From assembly GCF_014647895.1 (NCBI RefSeq), contig NZ_BMQB01000003.1:62001-126000 (forward strand): DNA of 64,000 nt. The letters run 5' to 3'. Below the pieces are notes generated by a model. That model was given only the letters and a program-made list of their open reading frames with translations, was not told where the DNA came from and did no database searches. A program made the translations under genes and the position numbers. Shown piece after piece: positions 22,631 to 30,381 of the stretch (the stretch's first letter is position 1; each line of letters starts with the position of its first letter). Source of the DNA: Pilimelia anulata. GTDB taxonomy: Bacteria > Actinomycetota > Actinomycetes > Mycobacteriales > Micromonosporaceae.

Positions 22631-23971
22631 TCAGGCGCCGGGCAGGGGCGCGGTGGGGACGCGGTCGCCGGCGGCCGCGCCGGTCGCGGGGACGGCGGCG
22701 TAGGACGCCGCCACGGCGAGGCCGCGGAGCATGGCGGGGCCGGCGTGCGGTACCGGTACGGCCGCGCCCGTGGCCGGGTCGAACCGCACCGGGACCAGCC
22801 GGGTCCGGCCCGCGCGCCCCGGCACCGCCGCGGCGAGCGCGGCCGTCGGCAGCGGCGGCAGGGGCAGTCCGCGCAGCCCGGCCAGCAGCGGGCCGACGAG
22901 GGTGACCAGCGCGGCGACGGCGGCCTGCGGATTTCCGGGCAGCCCCGCCACGAACCGCGGCCGGTCGGCCGGATCGTGGGTCGGCTGTTCCGCCGGCGGG
23001 CGGCCGGGTGGGTCGACCCGGTACAGCGCCATCGGCCCGCCCGGCCGGACCGCCACGCCCGCGACCAGCGGTACCGCCCCGAGCGCGCGCAGGGCGGCGT
23101 GCAGGTGGTCGGCGGGGCCGCGCATGGTCCCGCCGGTGGTGCACACGACGTCGGCCGCGGCGAGGGTGGCGCGCAGCGCGGCGAGGTGGCCGTCCACGGT
23201 GTCCGGTACCGGTTCGGCCGGGGGTACCGGGGCGGCGCCGAGGGCCAGCAGCCAGCCCGGCAGGGCCGGTCCGAGCGCGTCGCGCAGCCGGACACCGGTG
23301 GCCGGGCCGGCCGCCAGCAACTCGTCCCCGAGGACCAGCACCCGTACGGCCGGCGCCGGCCACACCGACAGCTCGTCGTGCCCGGCCGCCGCGGCCAGCG
23401 CAACCACCGCCGGGGTGACGGCCGTACCGGCGGCCAACAACACCTCCCCGGCCCGCGCCTCCTCCCCGGCGGGCCGACAATCCCCCGCCGCACCCCCGTC
23501 CCCCGGCACCGGGTCGGGTGACGGGGAGCGGGTGCGTTCGTGGTGGCCGGAGCGACCACGGATGCACCCGGTCAACCGGTCCGACAGCGCATCGGCGTGC
23601 GGGGTCACGGTGTCGGACATGCGGTGGGTGCGCTCGTAGCGGAGGACCGCCGTGGTGCCCGGCGGGACGTGGGCGCCGGTGGCGACCTCCACTGTGGTGC
23701 CGTCCGCGGTCAGGGGTGGCGGTTCGTGGCCGGCCAGGACGCGGCCCACCAGGCGCCAGGGGGCCGGGCCGCGCACGGCGTAGCCGTCCACGGCGCTCGT
23801 CGGGAACGACGGCAGGTCGGTCCGCGCCCGCAGCGCCCCCGCGAGCACCGCGCCCCCGAACGCCGCGGACAGCGGCAGCCGCCGCGCGGTGCGGGGCGCC
23901 GCGGCGCCCGCCGCGTGGGCCGCGGCGCGGGCGGCGGCCCAGTCCGGGGGCGGTTCGGTCGGCAGGTCCAC
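22631..23971 (-). CDS. moeA: Molybdopterin molybdotransferase (MoeA-like) with insert
   Basis: A 446-residue MoeA, which inserts molybdate into adenylated molybdopterin. Family marks are FPTSAVDGYAVRG (residues 56-68), VATGAHVPPGTTAVLRYE, VLVLGDEL, a divergent CTTGGTMRGPADHLHAAL where TSGGVSxGDxD is normal, and LPGNPQAAVAALVTLV. Residues about 115-160 are unlike the family: a Ser/Pro/Arg/His-rich stretch (HRMSDTVTPHADAL... HHERTRSPSPDPVPGD) makes the loop some 20 residues longer than usual, and its codons use more A/T. It is divergent from the FdhF/YdeP-type gene with only 32 bases between, and belongs to a molybdenum cofactor cluster. Confidence 0.82.
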   Translation of the reverse strand: MDLPTEPPPDWAAARAAAHAAGAAAPRTARRLPLSAAFGGAVLAGALRARTDLPSFPTSAVDGYAVRGPAPWRLVGRVLAGHEPPPLTADGTTVEVATGAHVPPGTTAVLRYERTHRMSDTVTPHADALSDRLTGCIRGRSGHHERTRSPSPDPVPGDGGAAGDCRPAGEEARAGEVLLAAGTAVTPAVVALAAAAGHDELSVWPAPAVRVLVLGDELLAAGPATGVRLRDALGPALPGWLLALGAAPVPPAEPVPDTVDGHLAALRATLAAADVVCTTGGTMRGPADHLHAALRALGAVPLVAGVAVRPGGPMALYRVDPPGRPPAEQPTHDPADRPRFVAGLPGNPQAAVAALVTLVGPLLAGLRGLPLPPLPTAALAAAVPGRAGRTRLVPVRFDPATGAAVPVPHAGPAMLRGLAVAASYAAVPATGAAAGDRVPTAPLPGA

Positions 23972-24003
23972 CCCGGCAGCCTATGCGCGGATATCGTGGG
24001 CGG

Positions 24004-26283
24004 ATGGCACGTGACGCCCCGCGCGAGGACCCCGGCGACCGCGACCTGCGCGTCGGGCCGCCGGCCGACGCCGCCGCCGGGCTGCCGGGGGTCGGGCACG
24101 CGCTGGCCGCCGGGTGGGCGCAGATGGGCGCGCGGCGGACGGCGCTGACGCTGCGCCGGCTCAACCAGGCCGACGGGTTCGACTGCCCGGGCTGCGCCTG
24201 GCCGGAGCCGCCGCCGGGGCGGCGCAGCCACGTGGAGTTCTGCGAGAACGGGGCGAAGGCCGTCGCCGAGGAGGCGACGCTGCGCCGGGTCGGGCCGGAC
24301 TTCTTCGCGGCGCACCCGATCGCCGACCTGGCGACCCGGTCCGAGCACTGGCTGGGGCAGCAGGGGCGGCTGACCCAGCCGATGGTCCGGCGGCCGGGCG
24401 CCGGGCACTACACGCCGATCGGCTGGGACGAGGCGTTCGCGCTGGTCGCCGCCGAGCTGCGGGCCTGCGCGACGCCGGACGAGGCCGTCTTCTACACCTC
24501 GGGGCGGACGTCGAACGAGGCGGCGTTCCTGTACCAGCTCTTCGTCCGGGCGTACGGGACCAACAACCTGCCGGACTGCTCCAACATGTGCCACGAGTCG
24601 TCCGGCGTCGCCCTCGGCGACACGATCGGCGTCGGCAAGGGCTCGGTCACGCTGGACGACATCCACGCCGCGCGGCTGCTGGTGATCGTCGGGCAGAACC
24701 CCGGCACGAACCACCCGCGGATGCTGTCCGCGCTGGAGGAGGCCAAGCGGCGCGGCGCCCGGATCGTCGCGGTGAACCCGCTGCCCGAGGCCGGCCTGCT
24801 GAGATTCCGCAACCCGCAGACCGCGCGCGGGCTGGTCGGCGGCGGCACCCCGCTGGCGGACCTGTTCCTGCGCATCCGGGTCGGCGGCGACCAGGCGCTG
24901 TTCCGGGCGGTCGGCGCGCTGCTGGTCGAGTGGGGCGCGCTGGACCGGGCGTTCATCGCCGAGCGGACCACGGGCTTCGAGGCGTACGCCGCCGACGCCC
25001 CCGACCGGGCCGCCGTCGTGGCCGCGACCGGCCTGGACTGGCCGGAGATCGAGGCGGCGGCGCGGCTGTTCGCCACGTCGACGGCGACGATCACCTGCTG
25101 GGCGATGGGCCTGACGCAGCGGGCCGACTCGGTCGCGGCGATCCGCGAGGTGGTCAACGTCCAGCTCCTGCGCGGCATGATCGGCAAGCCGGGGGCGGGG
25201 CTGTGCCCGGTCCGCGGGCACTCCAACGTCCAGGGCGACCGGACGATGGGGATCGTGCACCACCCGCCGCCGTGGGTGCCGGGCCTGGCCGCCCGGCTGG
25301 GGTTCGCCGCGCCGGCCGCGACCGGGTACGACACCGTCGCGGCGATCGGCGCCATGCGCGACGGGGCGGTGCGGGTGTTCATGGCCGTCGGCGGGAACTT
25401 CGCCGCCGCCACGCCCGACACCGCCGTCACCGAGGCGGGGCTGCGGGCGTGCCGGCTGACCGTACAGGTGTCGACGAAGCTGAACCGCTCGCACGCCGTA
25501 CCGGGGGCGACCGCCCTGATCCTGCCCTGCCTCGGCCGGACCGAGCGGGACGTGCGGCCGGGCGGCGAGCAGTTCGTGACGGTCGAGGACTCGATGTCGG
25601 CCGTGCACGCCTCGCGCGGCCGGCTCGCGCCGGCCTCGGCGGAGCTGCGCTCCGAGATGGCGATCATCGCGGGCGTCGCCGCGGCGGCGCTGCCGGGCTC
25701 GCCGATCCCCTGGACCGCGTACGCCGACGACTACGCCGCGCTGCGCGACCTCATCGCCGACACCGTGCCCGGCTTCGCGGACTTCAACGCCCGGGTGGCC
25801 GACCCGGCCGGCTTCACGCTGCCGCACCCGGGCCGGGACGAGCGGGCGTTCCCCACCCCGGACGGGCGGGCCCGGTTCACGGTCAGCCCGCTCACGGTGA
25901 TCGAGGTGCCGCCGGGCCGGCTGCTGCTCCAGACGGTGCGCAGCCACGACCAGTACAACACCACGATCTACGGCCTGGACGACCGGTACCGCGGGGTGCG
26001 CGGCGGGCGCCGGGTGGTCTTCGTGCACCCGGACGACCTGGCCGCGCTGGGCGTCGCCGACGGCGCGCTGGTCGACCTGGTGTCGGAGTGGCGGGACGGG
26101 GTGGACCGGCGGGCGCCGGGGTTCCGGGCGGTGGCGTACCCGACGGCGCGGGGGTGCGCGGCGACGTACTTCCCGGAGGCGAACGTGCTGGTGCCGCTGG
26201 ACTCGTTCGCGGCCGGCTCCCGGACGCCGACCTCGAAGCAGATCATCGTCCGCCTGGAACCGGCCGCGGCCCCACCGACCTGA
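24004..26283 (+). CDS. FdhF/YdeP family molybdopterin oxidoreductase
   Basis: A 759-residue molybdenum bis-MGD oxidoreductase of the FdhF/YdeP family (formate dehydrogenase H-like; some members aid acid tolerance). Residues NMCHESSGVALGDTIGVGKG align with the active site of formate dehydrogenase H, with Cys196 in the place of selenocysteine and His197 after it. Downstream VGQNPGTNHPRMLSALEEAK and the C-terminal MGD-binding domain (VRSHDQYNTTIYGLDDRYRG) fit. The N-terminal Fe-S motif is reduced to Cys61 and Cys64 plus Cys80, so the 4Fe-4S cluster may be absent. MoeA, MobA and FdhD genes nearby would supply cofactor and sulfur. ATG 24004 is used; an in-frame ATG at 23983 is possible. Confidence 0.88.
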   Translation: MARDAPREDPGDRDLRVGPPADAAAGLPGVGHALAAGWAQMGARRTALTLRRLNQADGFDCPGCAWPEPPPGRRSHVEFCENGAKAVAEEATLRRVGPDFFAAHPIADLATRSEHWLGQQGRLTQPMVRRPGAGHYTPIGWDEAFALVAAELRACATPDEAVFYTSGRTSNEAAFLYQLFVRAYGTNNLPDCSNMCHESSGVALGDTIGVGKGSVTLDDIHAARLLVIVGQNPGTNHPRMLSALEEAKRRGARIVAVNPLPEAGLLRFRNPQTARGLVGGGTPLADLFLRIRVGGDQALFRAVGALLVEWGALDRAFIAERTTGFEAYAADAPDRAAVVAATGLDWPEIEAAARLFATSTATITCWAMGLTQRADSVAAIREVVNVQLLRGMIGKPGAGLCPVRGHSNVQGDRTMGIVHHPPPWVPGLAARLGFAAPAATGYDTVAAIGAMRDGAVRVFMAVGGNFAAATPDTAVTEAGLRACRLTVQVSTKLNRSHAVPGATALILPCLGRTERDVRPGGEQFVTVEDSMSAVHASRGRLAPASAELRSEMAIIAGVAAAALPGSPIPWTAYADDYAALRDLIADTVPGFADFNARVADPAGFTLPHPGRDERAFPTPDGRARFTVSPLTVIEVPPGRLLLQTVRSHDQYNTTIYGLDDRYRGVRGGRRVVFVHPDDLAALGVADGALVDLVSEWRDGVDRRAPGFRAVAYPTARGCAATYFPEANVLVPLDSFAAGSRTPTSKQIIVRLEPAAAPPT

Positions 26284-26347
26284 CCACCGGGCCGCTGGTC
26301 GGGCGGCTGCGCCGGGTCGCGGCATGGGGGTGGAAGTCCGGGAGGAC

Positions 26348-27183
26348 TCAGCCCCCGAAGACCGGATCGAGAACCTCGGCAACCCGGGCGAGCTGGCTCG
26401 GGTTCGCTGAGGTGCTCGACACCCTGCTTGCGTCGCCAGGCCGCCCACTTCGTCTGCCCCACCGCGCCGTAACCGACCACGCTGGCGGCGATCGGGCCGA
26501 GCGGCACGCCGCGGTGGTGGGCGACTGCTTCGGCCGCCCGGCGGAGCCTGCCGTGGTCCAGGCCGGGGCCCTGCGCCAATCGCACGATGTCGACGTAGTC
26601 GCGCCAACGCGTACTGGCGATACCCGCTCCAATATGGTCACGCCCTTCTCCGCCACCACCATCTCCGGCGGGTAGCCGAGCATCTCGATCGCCTCACCGA
26701 GCAGCCGGGGGACCCGGAGCGGCTCGGGTGGCGGCACGATCGGATCACCGGTGGAAACGTCCCACACAACGGTGATCCTCTGGCTACCGATCGCGGCCTT
26801 GACGCTCACTCGGAGGCCGGTATACCCAGCGTCCTCGCGAATCTCCCGGACATCGAGGGAAGGAGGTCGAAGACCATTCCGTCCGGTGCATCCACAGCAG
26901 CGACGTCGCGTACCACCTGCTCGATGTGGGCCTTGGTGACCGGGGCGCCGACCGCCTCCGCGTCGATATCCCTGGTCGGCCGGCGAATGTCATACGCGGC
27001 GAGCAGGATTCCGCCCTTGAGCACGAAGTCGGGCGCATGGGGCGTGTGCGTCAACCGGTCCAGGAACGATTCCAGCCCGTGTCGAATCAGGTACGCGGCT
27101 GTCGGGGTGGGCCCGCCCGCGCGGGCCCCGTCGGACCGCGCCCTGCGCCGCAACTCCCGGAAGATGTCCTCGCCAGGGTTCAC
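26348..27183 (-). pseudogene. AbiEii toxin (nucleotidyltransferase), three frameshifts
   Basis: Remnant of the AbiEii nucleotidyltransferase toxin of a type IV toxin-antitoxin system. GTG 27183 overlaps the antitoxin stop (GTGA). The first frame gives the nucleotidyltransferase start (DFVLKGGILLAAYDIRRPTR, DIDAEA) and then hits a stop at 26806. A shift of -1 near 26843-26850 restores YTGLRVSVKAAIG, GDPIVPPPEPLRVPRLL and the EMVVAEKGVT segment. A second loss of one G near 26622 leads to TRWRDYVDIVRLA and QTKWAAWRRKQGVEHLS. A third shift near 26400 leads to the family-like end ARVAEVLDPVFGG and stop. Total length is close to one full toxin (about 279 codons). As read, no functional toxin can be made. 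Confidence 0.8.
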
Positions 27184-27737
27184 CCGAACGCCGCCAGCGT
27201 CTCCAGCGTCGCCTTCCGCGCCCGCGGGAGCCGGCCGGCGATCGCCATCAGGTCCGCCGGCTTCCCGCCCCCGCGCAACCATTCCCGCAACGCGTCCCGC
27301 CCCAGTTCGTACCCCAGATCCCCACGGAGCCGAAGCGCGTCGGCGATACATCGCTCCCGCGAATAGATCCCGATGGTCATGGAGGATCCCGGAATCAAGA
27401 TCTCCTCGCGGCCGAGATCGAAGGTATCGGCCGCGAACGAGTGCCAGCGGATCGCCGAGTGGGTGGCGGGGATGCGCGCGCCCCGGGGAATCGCCACATC
27501 GAGAGCGTCGGGAACCACATCGGTCAGGTCGTGGTGGGCCAGGGCCGAGACGAGACAGATGGTGGCGTCCGCGCGCCGCGCGGCGGCCTCCAGCCACTCC
27601 CAATCGGCGTTCGCGGCATCCGTGGCCACATAGAGACCGCGGGCGATTCGCTCAAAATTACCGGATTGCACCGAACGGTACAGACGACTCCTGGAGAGCC
27701 CGTACTCCGCGGCCGTTCGCGGGCTGATGGCCGCCAT
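27180..27737 (-). CDS. AbiEi-type antitoxin (type IV toxin-antitoxin)
   Basis: A 185-residue AbiEi-like antitoxin and transcriptional repressor. The N-terminal winged helix is AEYGLSRSRLYRSVQSGNFE followed by RIARGLYV, the family pattern; the C-terminal domain includes ISALAHHDLTD-like CLVSALAHHDLTDVVPDALD and ERCIADALRLRGDLGYELGR. ATG 27737 is chosen for its strong site (ggggaggtg); a GTG at 27746 is an alternative. The frame is intact although the cognate toxin downstream is broken. A 17-bp inverted repeat 24 bases upstream is a likely self-operator. G+C here is lower than in the flanking genes, which suggests transfer into the molybdenum cluster. Confidence 0.85.
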   Translation of the reverse strand: MAAISPRTAAEYGLSRSRLYRSVQSGNFERIARGLYVATDAANADWEWLEAAARRADATICLVSALAHHDLTDVVPDALDVAIPRGARIPATHSAIRWHSFAADTFDLGREEILIPGSSMTIGIYSRERCIADALRLRGDLGYELGRDALREWLRGGGKPADLMAIAGRLPRARKATLETLAAFG

Positions 27738-27761
27738 AATGTCCACCTCCCCGCAAAGACC

Positions 27762-27805
27762 AAACGAATCGTCTACAGGTAGGGTTATCTGTAGACGATT
27801 CGTTT
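27762..27805. promoter_or_regulatory. 17-bp inverted repeat, likely AbiEi operator (or terminator)
   Basis: The arms aaacgaatcgtctacag (27762-27778) and ctgtagacgattcgttt (27789-27805) match perfectly around a 10-base loop. It is 24 bases upstream of the antitoxin start and begins two bases after the stop of the DUF6457 gene. AbiEi proteins are known to repress their own operon by binding inverted repeats in the promoter. It is also shaped like a terminator for the gene that ends at 27808. Confidence 0.7.
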
Positions 27806-27807
27806 TG

Positions 27808-28044
27808 CTAGCGGGTGGCGGCGAAGCCGGCGGCCAGGCCGGCGAGGCGGGCGCCCGTGGCCAGCGGGTCGGCGCCGCGCGCGACCGCCATCCCCAGCAG
27901 GTACGCCGTCACCGGCGCCGCCGGCCGGGTGACCGTGTGCGCCACGTCCTTGGCCAACTGCAGGATGAGGTCGAGGTTGGCGTCGGCCGGGTCCAGGCCC
28001 AGCTCGGCGCAGGCCGTCTCGGCCCACTCGTCCAGTACGGTCAT
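27808..28044 (-). CDS. DUF6457 family protein
   Basis: A 78-residue helical protein of the DUF6457 type, commonly next to mobA in actinobacteria. It reads DEWAETACAELGLDPADANL, then ILQLAKDVAHTVTRPAAPVT and AYLLGMAVARGADP. No catalytic residues are seen. Its ATG overlaps the stop of the upstream MobA-like gene by four bases (ATGA at 28041-28044), so it is made with that enzyme and may assist it; this is inference from place only. It ends two bases before the abiE inverted repeat. Confidence 0.75.
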   Translation of the reverse strand: MTVLDEWAETACAELGLDPADANLDLILQLAKDVAHTVTRPAAPVTAYLLGMAVARGADPLATGARLAGLAAGFAATR

Positions 28045-28697
28045 CGCGCCCACTCCCGTGCCGCTCGCAGCTCCGCTTCGGTGTCGCAATCGAACCACGG
28101 CGCCGGCCCCGGCCCGCCGGCGGTGACCCCGACGACGCGCCGGCCGGCGAGCAGCGCCCGCACCGGGCGCCCGGCGGGCGGCGCCGCGGCGAGGGCGGCG
28201 CGCAGCGCGGCCGTCCGCCACACCCCGCAGAGGTACTGGTACCGGCCGCCGCCGTCGACGTACAGCGCCGCGTCGGCGGCGGGGTCGGCGGCGAGTGCGG
28301 CCAGCAGCCGAGCGACGGCGGGCGGGTCGAGCAGCGGCAGGTCCGCGGCCAGCAGCGCGACAACCGCGGGGACGGCGGCCGCCGGGCCGGCGGGGGAGGT
28401 CGGTGCGGTGTCCAGGGCGGCGAGGCCGGCGGACGCGGCGGCGACCGGGCCGCCGCCCGGCGGGTCCTCGCGGGCCCGGCGCACGCCCGGCGGCAGCGGC
28501 GGGCCCGGCGGGCCGACGACGAGCCGGGCGGCGGCGTCCGCGACGGCGGCGAGGACGCGGTCCCGCATGGACCGGCCGGCGACCGCGCGGTCGGGCTTGT
28601 CCGGGCCGCCCAGCCGCCGCCCGGCCCCGCCGGCGAGCACGATCGCCGCATACTCGACCGGCGACGCGGCGGGGTCCGGAGCGGCTGGTTCGGGCAC
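28041..28697 (-). CDS. mobA: MobA-like molybdenum cofactor guanylyltransferase
   Basis: A 218-residue nucleotidyltransferase of the MobA type, which adds GMP to molybdopterin for bis-MGD enzymes such as the FdhF/YdeP-type protein nearby. The nucleotide-binding signature is IVLAGGAGRRLGGPDKP at residues 16-32, and the metal site segment ALLAADLPLLDPPAVARLL follows. RYQYLCGVWRTAALRAAL is the substrate region. The middle is rich in Ala and Pro. GTG 28697 is the start nearest upstream of the signature; there is no strong ribosome site. The gene is divergent from fdhD (37 bases between starts) and is coupled to the DUF6457 gene. Confidence 0.82.
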   Translation of the reverse strand: MPEPAAPDPAASPVEYAAIVLAGGAGRRLGGPDKPDRAVAGRSMRDRVLAAVADAAARLVVGPPGPPLPPGVRRAREDPPGGGPVAAASAGLAALDTAPTSPAGPAAAVPAVVALLAADLPLLDPPAVARLLAALAADPAADAALYVDGGGRYQYLCGVWRTAALRAALAAAPPAGRPVRALLAGRRVVGVTAGGPGPAPWFDCDTEAELRAAREWAR

Positions 28698-28734
28698 GGG
28701 TTCAGCGTAGGGTGGCGGCGACGGAGGGGGTGGC

Positions 28735-29595
28735 GTGGGACGGGCCAGCGATCGGCGACCGGTCTGGCGGGTCGAGCCCGGCGGCGTCGCGCGGCGGCCC
28801 GACGCCCTGGCCGGCGAGGAGCCGCTGGAGATCCGGGTCGGCCCGGCCGGCGGGGAGCGGCCGGCGCTGACCGTCACGATGCGCACGCCCGGCGACGACC
28901 TGGACCTCGCGCTCGGCTTCCTGCACAACGAGGGCGTCATCCGGGCCGCCGGGGACGTGGTCACCGCGCAGCTCTGCGCCGGCGAGGCCGGGGCGAACAC
29001 GTACAACGTGGTCGATGTGGCGCTGGCGGCGCACGTACCGCCGCCGCCGGTCGACCCGCGGCGCACGTTCGGGACGACCAGCGCGTGCGGGGTGTGCGGC
29101 AAGGCGAGCATCGACGCGGTGCGGACGCGGTCCCGGTACGACGTGGCGGGCGACCCGGTCCGGGTGCCGCCGGCGGTGCTGGCGGCGCTGCCGGACCGGC
29201 TGCGGGCCGCGCAGCGGACCTTCGACCGGACGGGCGGCCTGCACGCGGCGGGGCTGTTCGCCGCGGACGGCACGCTCGCGGTCGCCCGGGAGGACATCGG
29301 CCGGCACAACGCGGTGGACAAGGTGGTCGGCTGGGCGCTGCGGGCCGGGCGGCTGCCGCTGGCCGGGCACGTGCTGCTGGTGTCGGGGCGGGCGAGCTTC
29401 GAGCTGACCCAGAAGGCGCAGATGGCCGGGGTACCGGTGCTGGCGGCGGTGTCGGCGCCGAGCACGCTGGCGGTGGACCTGGCGGCGGGGGCGGGGCTGA
29501 CGCTGGTCGGGTTCCTGCGCGGCGAGCGGATGAACGTCTATGCCGCACCCCACCGCGTCCTCCCCGACCACGCGCCACCGCCGCCCGACCGGTAG
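28735..29595 (+). CDS. fdhD: FdhD sulfurtransferase accessory protein
   Basis: A 286-residue FdhD, which carries sulfur from a cysteine desulfurase to the molybdenum cofactor and is needed for formate dehydrogenase activity. The active CxxC is Cys118 and Cys121 in [13 protein letters not shown]. Other family marks are [56 protein letters not shown] and [23 protein letters not shown] 28735 has a gga-rich site before it. It faces mobA across 37 bases. With moeA and the FdhF/YdeP-type gene 2.5 kb away it completes the maturation set for that enzyme. Confidence 0.95.
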   Translation: MGRASDRRPVWRVEPGGVARRPDALAGEEPLEIRVGPAGGERPALTVTMRTPGDDLDLALGFLHNEGVIRAAGDVVTAQLCAGEAGANTYNVVDVALAAHVPPPPVDPRRTFGTTSACGVCGKASIDAVRTRSRYDVAGDPVRVPPAVLAALPDRLRAAQRTFDRTGGLHAAGLFAADGTLAVAREDIGRHNAVDKVVGWALRAGRLPLAGHVLLVSGRASFELTQKAQMAGVPVLAAVSAPSTLAVDLAAGAGLTLVGFLRGERMNVYAAPHRVLPDHAPPPPDR

Positions 29596-29750
29596 CCGGC
29601 GGGGAGTCGGGACCCCGCGCGGGCTGGCCGCCGGCGCCGGCCCGGCCGGCCCGAACGCACAGGAGCGGCACAGGTCGCCGACAGAGCCCTGACGGCATTT
29701 GCCCGCATTGTCGGTGGTGGCGGATCCACCCACCCCGAGGAGCACCCGAG

Positions 29751-30293
29751 ATGACATCGATCAGCGGCATCAGCGCCGGCAGCACCGCCCGGGCCGGCGG
29801 GCCCCCGCCCGCCCCGCCCCGCGGCGCCGACCCGATGGCGGGCGTCGCCAAGACGCTGGGCCTGTCCAGGAGCGAGCTGCGCACGCAGCTCGACGCCGGG
29901 CAGAGCCTGGATGACGTCGCCACCGCGCAGGGCGTCTCGCACGACGACCTGATCAGCGCGATCAAGGCCGGGCTGCCGGCCGGGGCGGCGAGCGGCGTCG
30001 ACGCCACCGCGTTCGCCGAGGGCGTCGCCGGCCGGACCGGCCCCCCGCCGCCCCCGCCCGGCGGCGGCCCCGGCGGCCCGGCCGGCGCCGGCGGCGGGCG
30101 GATCGGCGCGGTCGGCGACGAGTCGAAGCTCGACCAGCTCGCCGACCTGCTGGAGATGGACACCGAGGACCTGGTCGACCGGGTCAGCAGCGGCGCCGAC
30201 CTGCTCGCACTGCTCCGGGAGAAGGGCGTCGACCTCGGCGCGCTGCGGCCGATCCTGGCCGGACAGGGCGACCTGGTCGACGTCGCCGCCTGA
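29751..30293 (+). CDS. Hypothetical protein with two helical LGL-x-LxxGxSL repeats
   Basis: A 180-residue protein with no catalytic motif. Two similar helical units are visible: TLGLSRSELRTQLDAGQSLD (residues 35-54) with DVATAQGVSHDDL after it, and LLEMDTEDLVDRVSSGADLL (133-152) with ALLREKGVDL. Such units recall the repeats of DUF2680-like and other small helical proteins. Between them is a Pro/Gly linker with a run of prolines. No signal peptide. ATG 29751 follows cgaggag with acceptable spacing and is preceded by a 155-base gap after fdhD that probably holds its own promoter. Function unknown. Confidence 0.65.
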   Translation: MTSISGISAGSTARAGGPPPAPPRGADPMAGVAKTLGLSRSELRTQLDAGQSLDDVATAQGVSHDDLISAIKAGLPAGAASGVDATAFAEGVAGRTGPPPPPPGGGPGGPAGAGGGRIGAVGDESKLDQLADLLEMDTEDLVDRVSSGADLLALLREKGVDLGALRPILAGQGDLVDVAA

Positions 30294-30334
30294 TCCACCC
30301 GCCGGGCGCGCGTGTACCGAGCCCGCCGGAACGG

Positions 30335-30369
30335 CCGTGGACCCCGCCCGAACCGGGCGGGGTCCACGG
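30335..30369. terminator. Bidirectional terminator hairpin
   Basis: Perfect 16-bp arms (30335-30350 and 30354-30369) with a 3-base loop sit between the convergent gene ends at 30293 and 30382. No T-run, as is common in actinobacteria. Confidence 0.8.
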
Positions 30370-30381
30370 GTCGGCCCCGGT

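Noticed and set aside
26806..27183. Separate short toxin gene ending at 26806
   Set aside because: The next two frames continue the AbiEii family sequence without a gap, so this is the front of a broken gene, not a short gene.
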